Shown one piece after another: positions 1 to 6,945 of a stretch of DNA of 64,000 bases. The stretch covers positions 1 to 64,000 of the forward strand of contig DATIDD010000100.1 of NCBI GenBank assembly GCA_035456465.1, written 5' to 3'. A model generated the notes under the pieces. The model saw only the letters and a program-made list of their open reading frames with translations. It was not told the DNA's origin and ran no database searches. Made by a program: the position numbers and the translations under genes. Numbering within the stretch: position 1 is the stretch's first letter; each line of letters begins with the position of its first letter. This DNA is from DATHTC01 sp035456465. GTDB taxonomy: Bacteria; Actinomycetota; Thermoleophilia; Gaiellales; Gaiellaceae.

Positions 1-24
1 GCCGTCGTGAAGCAGGAGGGGGCT

Positions 25-51
25 CACGGGGGAACCATGGGTTCCCCCGTG
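25..51. terminator. Perfect 12-bp inverted repeat, first copy
   Basis: The arms are CACGGGGGAACC and its exact complement, separated by ATG. The hairpin lies about 15 bases after the TGA at 8-10, as expected for a terminator of a gene entering from the left. There is no T-run, which is common in G+C-rich actinobacteria. A protein-binding palindrome is the alternative. Confidence 0.45.
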
Positions 52-120
52 CTGTCTGCGGGGGATCGACTCCGTCTTCGACGCGTACCGCGTCACGCCG
101 TCGTGAAGCAGGAGGGGGCT

Positions 121-147
121 CACGGGGGAACCATGGGTTCCCCCGTG
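121..147. terminator. Perfect 12-bp inverted repeat, second copy
   Basis: This is identical to the palindrome at 25-51, one repeat unit later, and again lies about 15 bases after a TGA (104-106). It was duplicated with the surrounding 96-bp unit. Confidence 0.45.
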
Positions 148-223
148 CTGTCTGCGGGGGATCGACTCCGTCCTCGACGCGTACCGCGTGACACCGTCCT
201 GACGTCCCCGTGACAACCCCCGC

Positions 224-976
224 GTGACGCCGATCGCGCGCGTCGCGGCCGCGGGCTTCACGGCGGCGGCCGACGCCTACGAGCGCGCACGTCCCGGGTA
301 CCCGGCCGCGGCCGTGGCGTGGCTCGCCGAGCGCCTCGCGATCGGCCCCGGCCGCACGGTCCTCGACCTCGCCGCCGGCACGGGGAAGCTGACGCGGTCG
401 CTCGTGCCCCTCGGCGCCCGCGTGGTCGCGGTCGAGCCGGTCGCCGCGATGCGGTCGAAGCTGCAGCAGGCGGCGCCCGAGGCGGAGGCGCTGGAGGGGA
501 CGGCGGAGGCGATCCCGCTCGGCGACGGCTCCGTCGACACCGTCCTCGTGGCGCAGGCGTTCCACTGGTTCGACGCCCGGGCGGCGCTCCGCGAGATCCA
601 CCGCGTGCTCGCTCCGGGCGGCGGGATCGGCCTCGTCTGGAACCTCCGCGACGACGCGGACGAGCTGACCCGCCGGACGGAGGAGCTGCTCGCCCCGCAC
701 AAGGTCGAGGTGTCGGGGCTGTGGGCGTTCGACGTCGAGGGCGACCTCACGCGCTCCGGCCGCTTCGGGCCCGTCGAGGCTGCGACGTGGCCGCACGAGC
801 AGCGCCTCGACCTCGACACGTTCGTCGACCGGTTCGCATCGACCAGCTACGTCGCCGACCTGCCTGCGGGGCCGCGCGAGGAGCTGCTCGCCGAGCTCCG
901 CCGGCTCGGGCGCGAGGCCGGCGAGCCGATCGTCGTGCGGTACGTGACGGAAGCCTTCGCCGCGAGGCGGGCCTGA
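224..976 (+). CDS. Class I SAM-dependent methyltransferase
   Basis: A 250-residue Rossmann-type methyltransferase, probably cytosolic. Motif I is LDLAAGTGK near residues 47-55. The acidic residue that binds the SAM ribose follows at VEP (about 70-72), and the post-motif QAFHWF lies near 111-116. The N-terminal YERARPGYP signature is typical of a broad family of small-molecule methyltransferases with HWF after motif II. The substrate cannot be read from the sequence. GTG at 224 is the first start after the repeat array and leaves the expected N-terminus. It stands alone, with palindromic DNA on both sides. Confidence 0.88.
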   Translation: MTPIARVAAAGFTAAADAYERARPGYPAAAVAWLAERLAIGPGRTVLDLAAGTGKLTRSLVPLGARVVAVEPVAAMRSKLQQAAPEAEALEGTAEAIPLGDGSVDTVLVAQAFHWFDARAALREIHRVLAPGGGIGLVWNLRDDADELTRRTEELLAPHKVEVSGLWAFDVEGDLTRSGRFGPVEAATWPHEQRLDLDTFVDRFASTSYVADLPAGPREELLAELRRLGREAGEPIVVRYVTEAFAARRA

Positions 977-984
977 TGCTCGCC

Positions 985-1004
985 GATCCCTCGCACGAGG
1001 GATC
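985..1004. terminator. Inverted repeat after the methyltransferase gene
   Basis: GATCCCTCG and CGAGGGATC are separated by CA, nine bases after the stop at 976. This is probably a hairpin terminator for the upstream gene, though no clear T-run follows. Another copy of the ttccctcg core lies near 1011-1018, also without a gene. The stretch 977-1274 otherwise holds only this and the hairpin at 1188-1217. Confidence 0.45.
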
Positions 1005-1187
1005 TTGTCCGTTCCCTCGAACGGGCTAGGCCGCACGGTACCGGCCGGTTTGCAGGGATTTCCTGCTCGCAAAGTTCCCTCGTGCGGGTGATCGCCCGCG
1101 AATGGGAGGGGGTAGCTCGGACGAGGGATAGGCGACCGCGGACGGCCGGACTACAACGTGCCGAGGGGGAGAGGGCACGAGTCTGCG

Positions 1188-1217
1188 GCGCCCGTCCGGA
1201 TCGGTCCGGACGGGCGC
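1188..1217 (-). terminator. Strong 13-bp hairpin ending the thioesterase-GAF-PPOX operon
   Basis: GCGCCCGTCCGGA at 1188-1200 pairs perfectly with 1205-1217 around a TCGG loop. It sits about 57 bases beyond the stop of the minus-strand PPOX gene, with nothing coding between. It has no T-tract, as is usual for G+C-rich genomes. Confidence 0.55.
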
Positions 1218-1274
1218 GCGACTCTCACGGAAGGGCCGCTGCCCGATGCGGCGGGGCGGCGGCCCGTCCTGCTC

Positions 1275-1679
1275 TCAGTACTCGAACGGGAGCTCCATGT
1301 AGCTCTGCCGCTCGGGCTCGACCACGTAGACGATCCCGCTGCGCATCGGGAACGGGGCACCCGTGTACTTCTCGGCCAACCTGTCGATCGTCTGCAGCGC
1401 CTCCTCGCCCTCCTGCGTCTCGACGACGCGGCCCCGAAGCGAGGCGGTGCGATACGGACGCGCGAGGTCGACGAGGGAGATCGCCACGCGCGGGTCGCGC
1501 TCGAGGTTCCGCGCCTTCCGCGACGCCGGCTGGGTGAAGAACAGCACGCGGTCGCCCTCGCGAAGGATCCAGACCGGGACGCTGTGCGGCGCACCCGACG
1601 GCAGCACCGTCGCGACGTGCGCGAAGTTGCGCCCGTCGAGGATCGCGCGCACCTCGTCCGAGATCGTCGTGCCTGTCAT
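1275..1679 (-). CDS. PPOX-class, probably F420-dependent, oxidoreductase
   Basis: A 134-residue split beta-barrel flavin/deazaflavin protein of the pyridoxamine-phosphate-oxidase-like fold. The layout matches the actinobacterial F420-dependent PPOX group: an N-terminal helix, FAHVATVLPSGAPHSVPVW, then VLFFTQPASRKARNLERDPRVA with the basic cofactor-phosphate patch. Such proteins reduce small unsaturated substrates with F420H2 and are cytosolic homodimers. The substrate is unknown, and FMN as cofactor is not excluded. ATG at 1679 overlaps the stop of the GAF gene (ATGA), so it is the last cistron of a three-gene operon ending at the hairpin 1188-1217. Confidence 0.85.
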   Translation of the reverse strand: MTGTTISDEVRAILDGRNFAHVATVLPSGAPHSVPVWILREGDRVLFFTQPASRKARNLERDPRVAISLVDLARPYRTASLRGRVVETQEGEEALQTIDRLAEKYTGAPFPMRSGIVYVVEPERQSYMELPFEY

Positions 1680-2005
1680 CGTGCACCTCCCGTGTCGAGG
1701 GGAACGTACGGAGAGACGATCACGGCGACGCGGTCGAGGACGGCTGCGTCGCCGCCGGGCGCGGTCCAGAGCTCGCCGACGTCGCGGCCGTCGAGGGCGA
1801 TCGGCCTCGTCTCGACCTCGGCGGGCCGGTCGATTCCGACCGAGGGCCCGAGCGCCAACGACTCGTCCTCGTGGAACGCGATGCCCGCCCAGTCGGTCGC
1901 TCCCCGCTCGACGAGCACGGCGAGGACGTCGCGCAGCACGTCGTCGGCGTCGCCGCCGCGGTTGAGGATCCGCTCGACGGCCTCGATCGCCCCGGCGTCA
2001 GTCAC
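1676..2005 (-). CDS. Small GAF-domain-like protein
   Basis: A 109-residue single-domain protein. The pattern resembles a short GAF domain of the free methionine-R-sulfoxide reductase/sensor type: helix AIEAVERIL, strand ATDWAGIAFHEDESLALGP, and a final helix-strand VLDRVAVIVSPYV. The ligand or redox role is unknown. I see no cysteines, which argues against an fRMsr enzyme. GTG at 2005 overlaps the thioesterase stop (GTGA) and its own stop overlaps the PPOX start (ATGA), so translation of all three genes is coupled. The frame stays open upstream, but that part is the shadow of the thioesterase gene. Confidence 0.7.
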   Translation of the reverse strand: MTDAGAIEAVERILNRGGDADDVLRDVLAVLVERGATDWAGIAFHEDESLALGPSVGIDRPAEVETRPIALDGRDVGELWTAPGGDAAVLDRVAVIVSPYVPLDTGGAR

Positions 2006-2466
2006 GCCTCGAGATCCTCGCCCTCGAAAGCGCGGACCGCCTCCCGGTAGTCGCCCGGCACCTCGACCGCGCGTCGGTCGGCGAGGTCGACGAGCACGAG
2101 CGTCTGCTTCGCGGTCACCATCAGCCGGTCGTCCTCGACGAGGTACGCGGCATGGTCGTAGGTGACGCTGGTCCGTCCGATCCGCGCGATCCGGACGAAG
2201 ACCTCGAGCAGGTCGTCGAACCGCGCCGGGGCGAAATACTCGATGGTGGACGCGCGCATGACGAACTCCGTCGGCGCCTGGCCGAGACCGGGGCGCAGGC
2301 CCAGGTGCCGGTGGTACTCGACACGGGCGTGGTCGAAGTACGGCAGGTACCGGCCGTAGTAGACGACGCCCTGGGCGTCCGTGTCCGAGAACCAGACGCG
2401 TGCGAGCGCCGAGTACTTGAACGGCCGCCGGCGGTCGGTGACGCGGCCGAGCTCCAGCGAGGTCAC
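2002..2466 (-). CDS. Acyl-CoA thioesterase, YbgC/FadM-type hotdog protein
   Basis: A 154-residue 4HBT-fold protein. The hallmark FSDTDAQGVVYYGRYLPYFD lies near residues 26-45, and the Asp of DTDAQG (about 30) is the expected catalytic base. It hydrolyses acyl-CoA thioesters; chain length is not predictable. Starting from GTG at 2466 it is the first gene of the operon with the GAF and PPOX proteins. It faces clpS across a 44-bp gap that must hold both promoters. Confidence 0.88.
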   Translation of the reverse strand: MTSLELGRVTDRRRPFKYSALARVWFSDTDAQGVVYYGRYLPYFDHARVEYHRHLGLRPGLGQAPTEFVMRASTIEYFAPARFDDLLEVFVRIARIGRTSVTYDHAAYLVEDDRLMVTAKQTLVLVDLADRRAVEVPGDYREAVRAFEGEDLEA

Positions 2467-2510
2467 GACGCCAGCCTACTGAGCGTGGCGGCGTCGGCCA
2501 CAATGCGGGG

Positions 2511-2807
2511 GTGAGCCAGACGATCGAGGCACCGGTCCGCGTCCCGACGCCGACCGGCGAGGACGAGCGCGTCCCCGACCGCCCGTGGGTCGTGATCGTG
2601 TGGAACGACCCCGTCAACCTGATGACGTACGTGACCTACGTGTTCCAGAAGCTCTTCGGCTACAGCCGCGCGAAGGCGGAGCGACTGATGCTCCAGGTGC
2701 ACGAGGAGGGCAAGTCGGCCGTCGCCAGCGGGACGCGCGAGAAGGCCGAGCACGACGTCGCGCGGCTGCAGGCCCACGGGCTGTGGGCGACGCTGCGGCA
2801 GGACTAG
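2511..2807 (+). CDS. clpS: ATP-dependent Clp protease adaptor ClpS
   Basis: A 98-residue adaptor that delivers N-degron substrates to ClpAP or ClpCP. The core begins at WVVIVWNDPVNLMTYV, whose Asn-Asp pair contacts the N-end residue, followed by FQKLFGYSRAKAERLMLQVH and EGKSAV. The first 25 residues form the usual flexible tail that enters the ATPase. GTG at 2511 is used. Its stop shares one base with the start of the DUF2017 gene, a pairing typical of actinobacteria. Confidence 0.95.
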   Translation: MSQTIEAPVRVPTPTGEDERVPDRPWVVIVWNDPVNLMTYVTYVFQKLFGYSRAKAERLMLQVHEEGKSAVASGTREKAEHDVARLQAHGLWATLRQD

Positions 2808-3280
2808 TGGCGGGCTGGGGGGCGCCCGTCACGCCGCAGGGCGACGGCCGCTACCGGCTCCGCCTCGGGCGACGAGAGCGAGGGCTCGTGCGCGGGCTCT
2901 GCCACGAGCTGCGCGGGCTCGTCGAGACCGGCGACACCGCGGTCGCGCGCCTGTTCCCGTCCGCGTACCGCGACGACGACGAGGCGGCGGAGGAGTTCGC
3001 CCGGCTCGTGCACCCAGACCTGCGGCAGCGGCGGCTCGACGCGCTCGACCTCGTGGCCCGGACGGTGGACGAGCAGGAGCTCGACCAGGCGCAGGCCGAG
3101 GCCTGGTGCGGCGCGCTCAACGACCTCCGCCTCGTCCTCGGCGAGCGGCTCGGCGTCGCGGAGGACGAGCTGCTCCACGACCTCGACCCCGGCGACCCCA
3201 GGGCGCCCGAGCTCGCGCTCTACGGGTGGCTCACCTACGTCCAGGGCTCGCTCGTCGACGCGCTCGCGTCCAGGCTCTAG
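2807..3280 (+). CDS. DUF2017 family protein
   Basis: A 157-residue mostly helical acidic protein. It matches the DUF2017 proteins that follow clpS in actinobacteria by position and by segments such as LFPSAYRDDDEAAEEF, RLDALDLVARTV and LALYGWLTYVQGSLVDAL. The function is unknown. Its fixed place after clpS suggests a link with regulated proteolysis, which is only an inference. GTG at 2807 overlaps the clpS stop by one base (TAGTG). The frame is open further upstream but that part lies within clpS. Confidence 0.75.
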   Translation: MAGWGAPVTPQGDGRYRLRLGRRERGLVRGLCHELRGLVETGDTAVARLFPSAYRDDDEAAEEFARLVHPDLRQRRLDALDLVARTVDEQELDQAQAEAWCGALNDLRLVLGERLGVAEDELLHDLDPGDPRAPELALYGWLTYVQGSLVDALASRL

Positions 3281-3307
3281 GACGCCCGGCGGCAAGCCGG
3301 AGACGCC

Positions 3308-4648
3308 CTAGGAGCCGATCACCGCGAGCACCTCGTCGCGCTTGCGCTCCATCAGCTCCCGCGAGCGCGCCTCGAGGTTCAGGCGGAGCAACGGCTCCGT
3401 GTTGGACGGGCGCACGTTGAAGTGCCAGTCGTGGGCCTCGACGGAGAGGCCGTCGAGCTGCGAGACCCGGCCCTCGGGCCCGAAGCGCTCCTCCAGCTCG
3501 CGGAGCTTCCGCGTCACGTCGGACACGGTCGAGTTGAGCTCGCCGGTGATGAAGTAGCGGTCCCGGAAGCGCCGGAGCAGATGGGAGAGCGGCTTGCCGC
3601 GCTTCGAGAGCAGCTCGACCATCAGCAGGAACGGGATCACACCGGAATCGGCCCTCGAGAACTCGCGGAAGTAGTAGTGGCCCGACACCTCGCCGCCGAA
3701 GACGGCGTCCTCCTCGCGCATCCGCTGCTTGATGAACGCGTGCCCGACGCGGTTGACGAGCGGCTCGCCGCCCGCGGCGCGCACCGTGTCGGACACGGCC
3801 CAGCTGGCCCGGACGTCGTAGATGATCTTCGCGCCCGGGGCCTTCTCGAGGATCGACTCCGCGAGCAGCGCGGTGACGAAGTCGCCGGGCACGAACTCGC
3901 CCGTGTCGTCGACGAAGAAGCAGCGGTCGGCGTCCCCGTCGAAGGCGACGCCCAGGTCGGCGCCCTCGTCGAGCGTCTTCGCGACGATGAACTCCCGGTT
4001 CTCGGGAAGGAGCGGGTTCGGCTCGTGGTTCGGGAACGTGCCGTCGGGCTCGAAGTAGCACCGCACGGCCTCGACCGGGAGGCGCTCGAGCACCGGCGGG
4101 AGCATCGCGCCCGCCATCCCGTTGGCGGCGTCGGCCACGACGCGGAGCGGCTCGATCGCCTCGACGTCCACGAACGAGAGCACCTTCTCGCGGAAGCCCG
4201 GCCAGATGTTCTCCTCGCGGACGTCGCCGCGCCGGTCGCGCGGGCCGAACCCGCGCTCGGCCCGCTCGCGCACCTGCTCGAGGCCGGAGTCGCCCCCGAC
4301 GGGGAGCGCGCCGGCGCGCACGATCTTCATCCCCGTGTACTCCTTCGGGTTGTGCGAGGCGGTGACGGCGATGCCGCCGTCGAGCCCCAGCTCGCCGACG
4401 GCGAAGTAGAGCATCTCGGTGCCGATCATCCCGACGTCGAGCACGTCCGCGCCGGCGTCGGCGGCACCCTCGATCGTCGCGCGGGCCATCGACGGCGAAG
4501 AGACGCGCATGTCCCTGCCGACCGCCATGCGCCCCGGCCGGAACTCCTCCACGTAGGCTCGTCCGATCGCGTACGCGCCCTCCTCGTCGAGCTCCTCGCC
4601 GTAGATGCCGCGCACGTCGTACGCCTTGAAGACCTTCGGGTCGAGCAC
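3308..4648 (-). CDS. manB: Phosphomannomutase/phosphoglucomutase
   Basis: A 446-residue alpha-D-phosphohexomutase of normal length that interconverts hexose 6- and 1-phosphates for nucleotide-sugar and cell-envelope synthesis. The four-domain order is intact: phosphoserine loop TASHNP with Ser98, metal loop DGDADR at 237-242, sugar loop GGEVSGHYYF, and phosphate loop RPSNTEPLLR. Substrate preference (Man or Glc) is not certain, so the symbol is provisional. ATG at 4648 is 68 bp from the divergent secreted-protein gene. Confidence 0.93.
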   Translation of the reverse strand: MLDPKVFKAYDVRGIYGEELDEEGAYAIGRAYVEEFRPGRMAVGRDMRVSSPSMARATIEGAADAGADVLDVGMIGTEMLYFAVGELGLDGGIAVTASHNPKEYTGMKIVRAGALPVGGDSGLEQVRERAERGFGPRDRRGDVREENIWPGFREKVLSFVDVEAIEPLRVVADAANGMAGAMLPPVLERLPVEAVRCYFEPDGTFPNHEPNPLLPENREFIVAKTLDEGADLGVAFDGDADRCFFVDDTGEFVPGDFVTALLAESILEKAPGAKIIYDVRASWAVSDTVRAAGGEPLVNRVGHAFIKQRMREEDAVFGGEVSGHYYFREFSRADSGVIPFLLMVELLSKRGKPLSHLLRRFRDRYFITGELNSTVSDVTRKLRELEERFGPEGRVSQLDGLSVEAHDWHFNVRPSNTEPLLRLNLEARSRELMERKRDEVLAVIGS

Positions 4649-4716
4649 GACGGCGCATGCTACGGAACGCGTGCCGCCTCCGCGGTGGAGGACCGGGACA
4701 CGACGAGGGGCACGCC

Positions 4717-5457
4717 ATGCGACGCACGCTGCTGTTCGGGATCCTCCTGCTCGCCGCCTTCCCCGCCGTCGCCCAGCCGAAGGAGCTGACGGGCTTCAGG
4801 CTCTGCGGGCCCGACGGGTGTGCCACCATCCGCCTCACGGGCTTCGGCCACCACGACCCGTTCGCCGGCGAGACGGCGGCGGCCGCGCCGGGCCCGTACC
4901 GTCGGGCGACGCTGCTCGTCGACCGCTCCGGCACGTGGGCGATGTTCTACGTTCGCGCGACGGGGCGGCTCGCCTTCCTCGACGTGGAGGGGCGGACGGT
5001 TCGGTGGATGCGGCCCGTGCCGACCATCGCGACCGCGCTCGAGGACGCCGCCCGCGACGTGCGGGCGTACCCCGGGCCGCGAATCACGGCCGTGCGCGTC
5101 GGCACGCGCCGCCTCGAGGCCGGAGCCGCGTCGTACCTGCAGCTCCTGGGCCGGCGGGGGGCATACGCGGACCCCGGGACGGGGACGGCCGAGCCGATCC
5201 GCTTCGAGACGGCGCAGCCGCTGACGTACCACCCCGACACGGACGTGCTGGTGGGCGGCGGCCGCTGGATCCGGCTGCCGCGCGACGTCGCCGCGAGCCT
5301 CGAGGCCGGTCGGCCGCTCGACGCGGCGGTGTCCGACGGCGCCTCTCCGTGGGCGGTCGCCGCCGCCGTGGCCGCGGCCACCCTCGCGGCGGCCGGCCTC
5401 GCGCTGCTCGTGCAGCGGCGGGACCGCGCCGAGTCGGCTCCCGCGCCCGCCGCCTGA
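4717..5457 (+). CDS. Secreted, C-terminally anchored protein of unknown function
   Basis: A 246-residue protein starting at ATG 4717, six bases after a good GAGGGG site at 4705-4710. A longer frame from 4657 has no such site. It has a signal peptide (MRRTLLFGILLLAAFPAVA), an extracytoplasmic domain of about 180 residues with two cysteines near LCGPDGC, then a hydrophobic segment (WAVAAAVAAATLAAAGLALL) and a short basic tail. It is therefore an outside-facing membrane protein. I recognise no family. It precedes the M1 peptidase gene by 69 bp on the same strand, so the two may be co-transcribed. Confidence 0.7.
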   Translation: MRRTLLFGILLLAAFPAVAQPKELTGFRLCGPDGCATIRLTGFGHHDPFAGETAAAAPGPYRRATLLVDRSGTWAMFYVRATGRLAFLDVEGRTVRWMRPVPTIATALEDAARDVRAYPGPRITAVRVGTRRLEAGAASYLQLLGRRGAYADPGTGTAEPIRFETAQPLTYHPDTDVLVGGGRWIRLPRDVAASLEAGRPLDAAVSDGASPWAVAAAVAAATLAAAGLALLVQRRDRAESAPAPAA

Positions 5458-5526
5458 CGCGCCGCCCGGTTGCGCACCGGGGCGCGGCGGAGTAGCGTCG
5501 CGCCCGGCAGCGACCAGGGGGAGCTC

Positions 5527-6900
5527 ATGCGAGGTGCGATCACGCTCGCGGCGACGCTGGCGCTCGCCGCCTGGGCGGCGGCGTCCGTCGGGGCGGCCGC
5601 CTTTGCGCCGGGCGCTCCCGGCCTCGGCGACCCGTACTTCCCGCAGGCCGGCAACGGCGGCTACGACGTCCGCGACTACCGCCTCGTGCTCGACTACGAC
5701 CCGGCCGCGAACCGGCTGGCCGGGACCGCGACGCTCGCGGCGGTCGCGACGCAGGGCCTCTCGCGCTTCGACCTCGACCTGCGCGGGTTCGACGTCGCGC
5801 GCGTGCTCGTCGCCGGCCGGGCGGCCGCCTTCGAGCGCGACGGCCAGGAGCTCGTCGTCACGCCGCGGAGCGGGATCGCCGCCGGGGACGCGTTCACCGT
5901 CGCCGTCGACTACGCGGGGACGCCCGGCATCGTCACCGACCCGGACGGCTCGATCGAGGGCTGGGTGCCGACGCCCGACGGCGCGTTCGTCGTGGGGGAG
6001 CCGCAGGGATCGCCCGCGTGGTACCCCGCGAACGACAACCCCCGCGACAAGGCGACCTACACCTTCGCGGTCACCGTCCCCGACGGGCTGACGGTGATGG
6101 CGAACGGCGTCCTCCGATCGCGCTCCTCGACCGGCGGCCGCACGACGTGGACCTGGCGGGAGGACGACCCGATGTCGCCGTACCTCGCCACCGCGACGCT
6201 CGGCCGCTTCGACCTCGCGGTCGGCACCGCGTCCGGCGTCCCCTCGTACGTCGCCGTCGACCCGACCCTGCCGAAGGGGAACGTCCTGCGCCTGCTGCCC
6301 GAGATCGTCGACTTCTACGCGTCGATCTACGGGCCGTACCCGTTCGGCGCCGTCGGGGCGATCGTCGACGACGCGAAGGCGGTCGGGTACTCGCTCGAGA
6401 CGCAGACGAAGCCCGTGTTCGATCGGATGCCGAACGAGGCGACGCTCGCCCACGAGCTGTCGCACATGTGGTTCGGCGACTCGGTGACGCTGACCCAGTG
6501 GCCCGACATCTGGCTCCACGAGGGCTTCGCCACCTGGTCGGAGTGGATCTGGAGCGAGCACAGCGGGCAGAAGTCGGCGCACCAGTGGTTCGAGCAGCTG
6601 CTGAACACGCCGCCGCAGCAGGTCGCGTTCTGGACGCCGCCGCCCGGCGACCCCGGCGACCCGCGGTTCCTGTTCAACGGGACGATCTACCTCCGCGGCG
6701 CGATGACGCTGCAGGCGCTGCGCGAGCAGGTCGGCGACCTCGCGTTCTTCTCGATCATGCGCGCGTGGGCGGCCGAGCACCGGCACGCGAACGTCTCGAC
6801 TGCGGCCTTCGTGGCGCTCGCCGAGCGGATCAGCGGCCGCGAGCTCGACCCGTTCTTCGACGTCTGGCTCTACCGGCCCGAAAAGCCCACCTCCTGGTAG
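5527..6900 (+). CDS. Secreted M1-family metallopeptidase
   Basis: A 457-residue gluzincin. After a signal peptide (residues 1-25) comes a beta-sandwich domain and then the catalytic domain. The zinc site is complete: H309-E310-L-S-H313 with the third ligand Glu332 in WLHEGFATW, an exact HEXXH-x18-E. YSLETQTKPVF stands where GxMEN lies in aminopeptidase N, as in the shorter secreted bacterial M1 proteins. It lacks the long C-terminal helical domain of classical aminopeptidase N. ATG at 5527 follows an AGGGGGAG site. It probably removes N-terminal residues from peptides outside the membrane. Confidence 0.9.
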   Translation: MRGAITLAATLALAAWAAASVGAAAFAPGAPGLGDPYFPQAGNGGYDVRDYRLVLDYDPAANRLAGTATLAAVATQGLSRFDLDLRGFDVARVLVAGRAAAFERDGQELVVTPRSGIAAGDAFTVAVDYAGTPGIVTDPDGSIEGWVPTPDGAFVVGEPQGSPAWYPANDNPRDKATYTFAVTVPDGLTVMANGVLRSRSSTGGRTTWTWREDDPMSPYLATATLGRFDLAVGTASGVPSYVAVDPTLPKGNVLRLLPEIVDFYASIYGPYPFGAVGAIVDDAKAVGYSLETQTKPVFDRMPNEATLAHELSHMWFGDSVTLTQWPDIWLHEGFATWSEWIWSEHSGQKSAHQWFEQLLNTPPQQVAFWTPPPGDPGDPRFLFNGTIYLRGAMTLQALREQVGDLAFFSIMRAWAAEHRHANVSTAAFVALAERISGRELDPFFDVWLYRPEKPTSW

Positions 6901-6945
6901 CCGGGTCCCCGGCCAGGGGTGCCGCGGCCCCTACACTTCGAGGGG

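Larger units (their letters stand above)
1..202. repeat. 96-bp tandem repeat, two full units plus a partial third
   Basis: Units begin at 1 and 97 and are nearly identical. The sequence after 192 keeps only the first bases of a third unit. Each unit has a 27-bp perfect palindrome and then a stretch that reads, in one frame, as the tail GIDSV(F/L)DAYRVTPS and a TGA. Stops in this frame fall at 8-10, 104-106 and 200-202. Between the last two tails, three of the four codon differences are synonymous (Val, Thr, Ser) and one changes Phe to Leu. This suggests repeated duplication of the 3' end of a gene lying left of the window together with its terminator. No start codon makes the repeat itself a convincing gene. 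Confidence 0.8.

Noticed and set aside
7..213. A 68-residue open frame across the tandem repeat.
   Set aside because: It is generated by the repeat itself; the frame that carries the conserved C-terminal tail is different.
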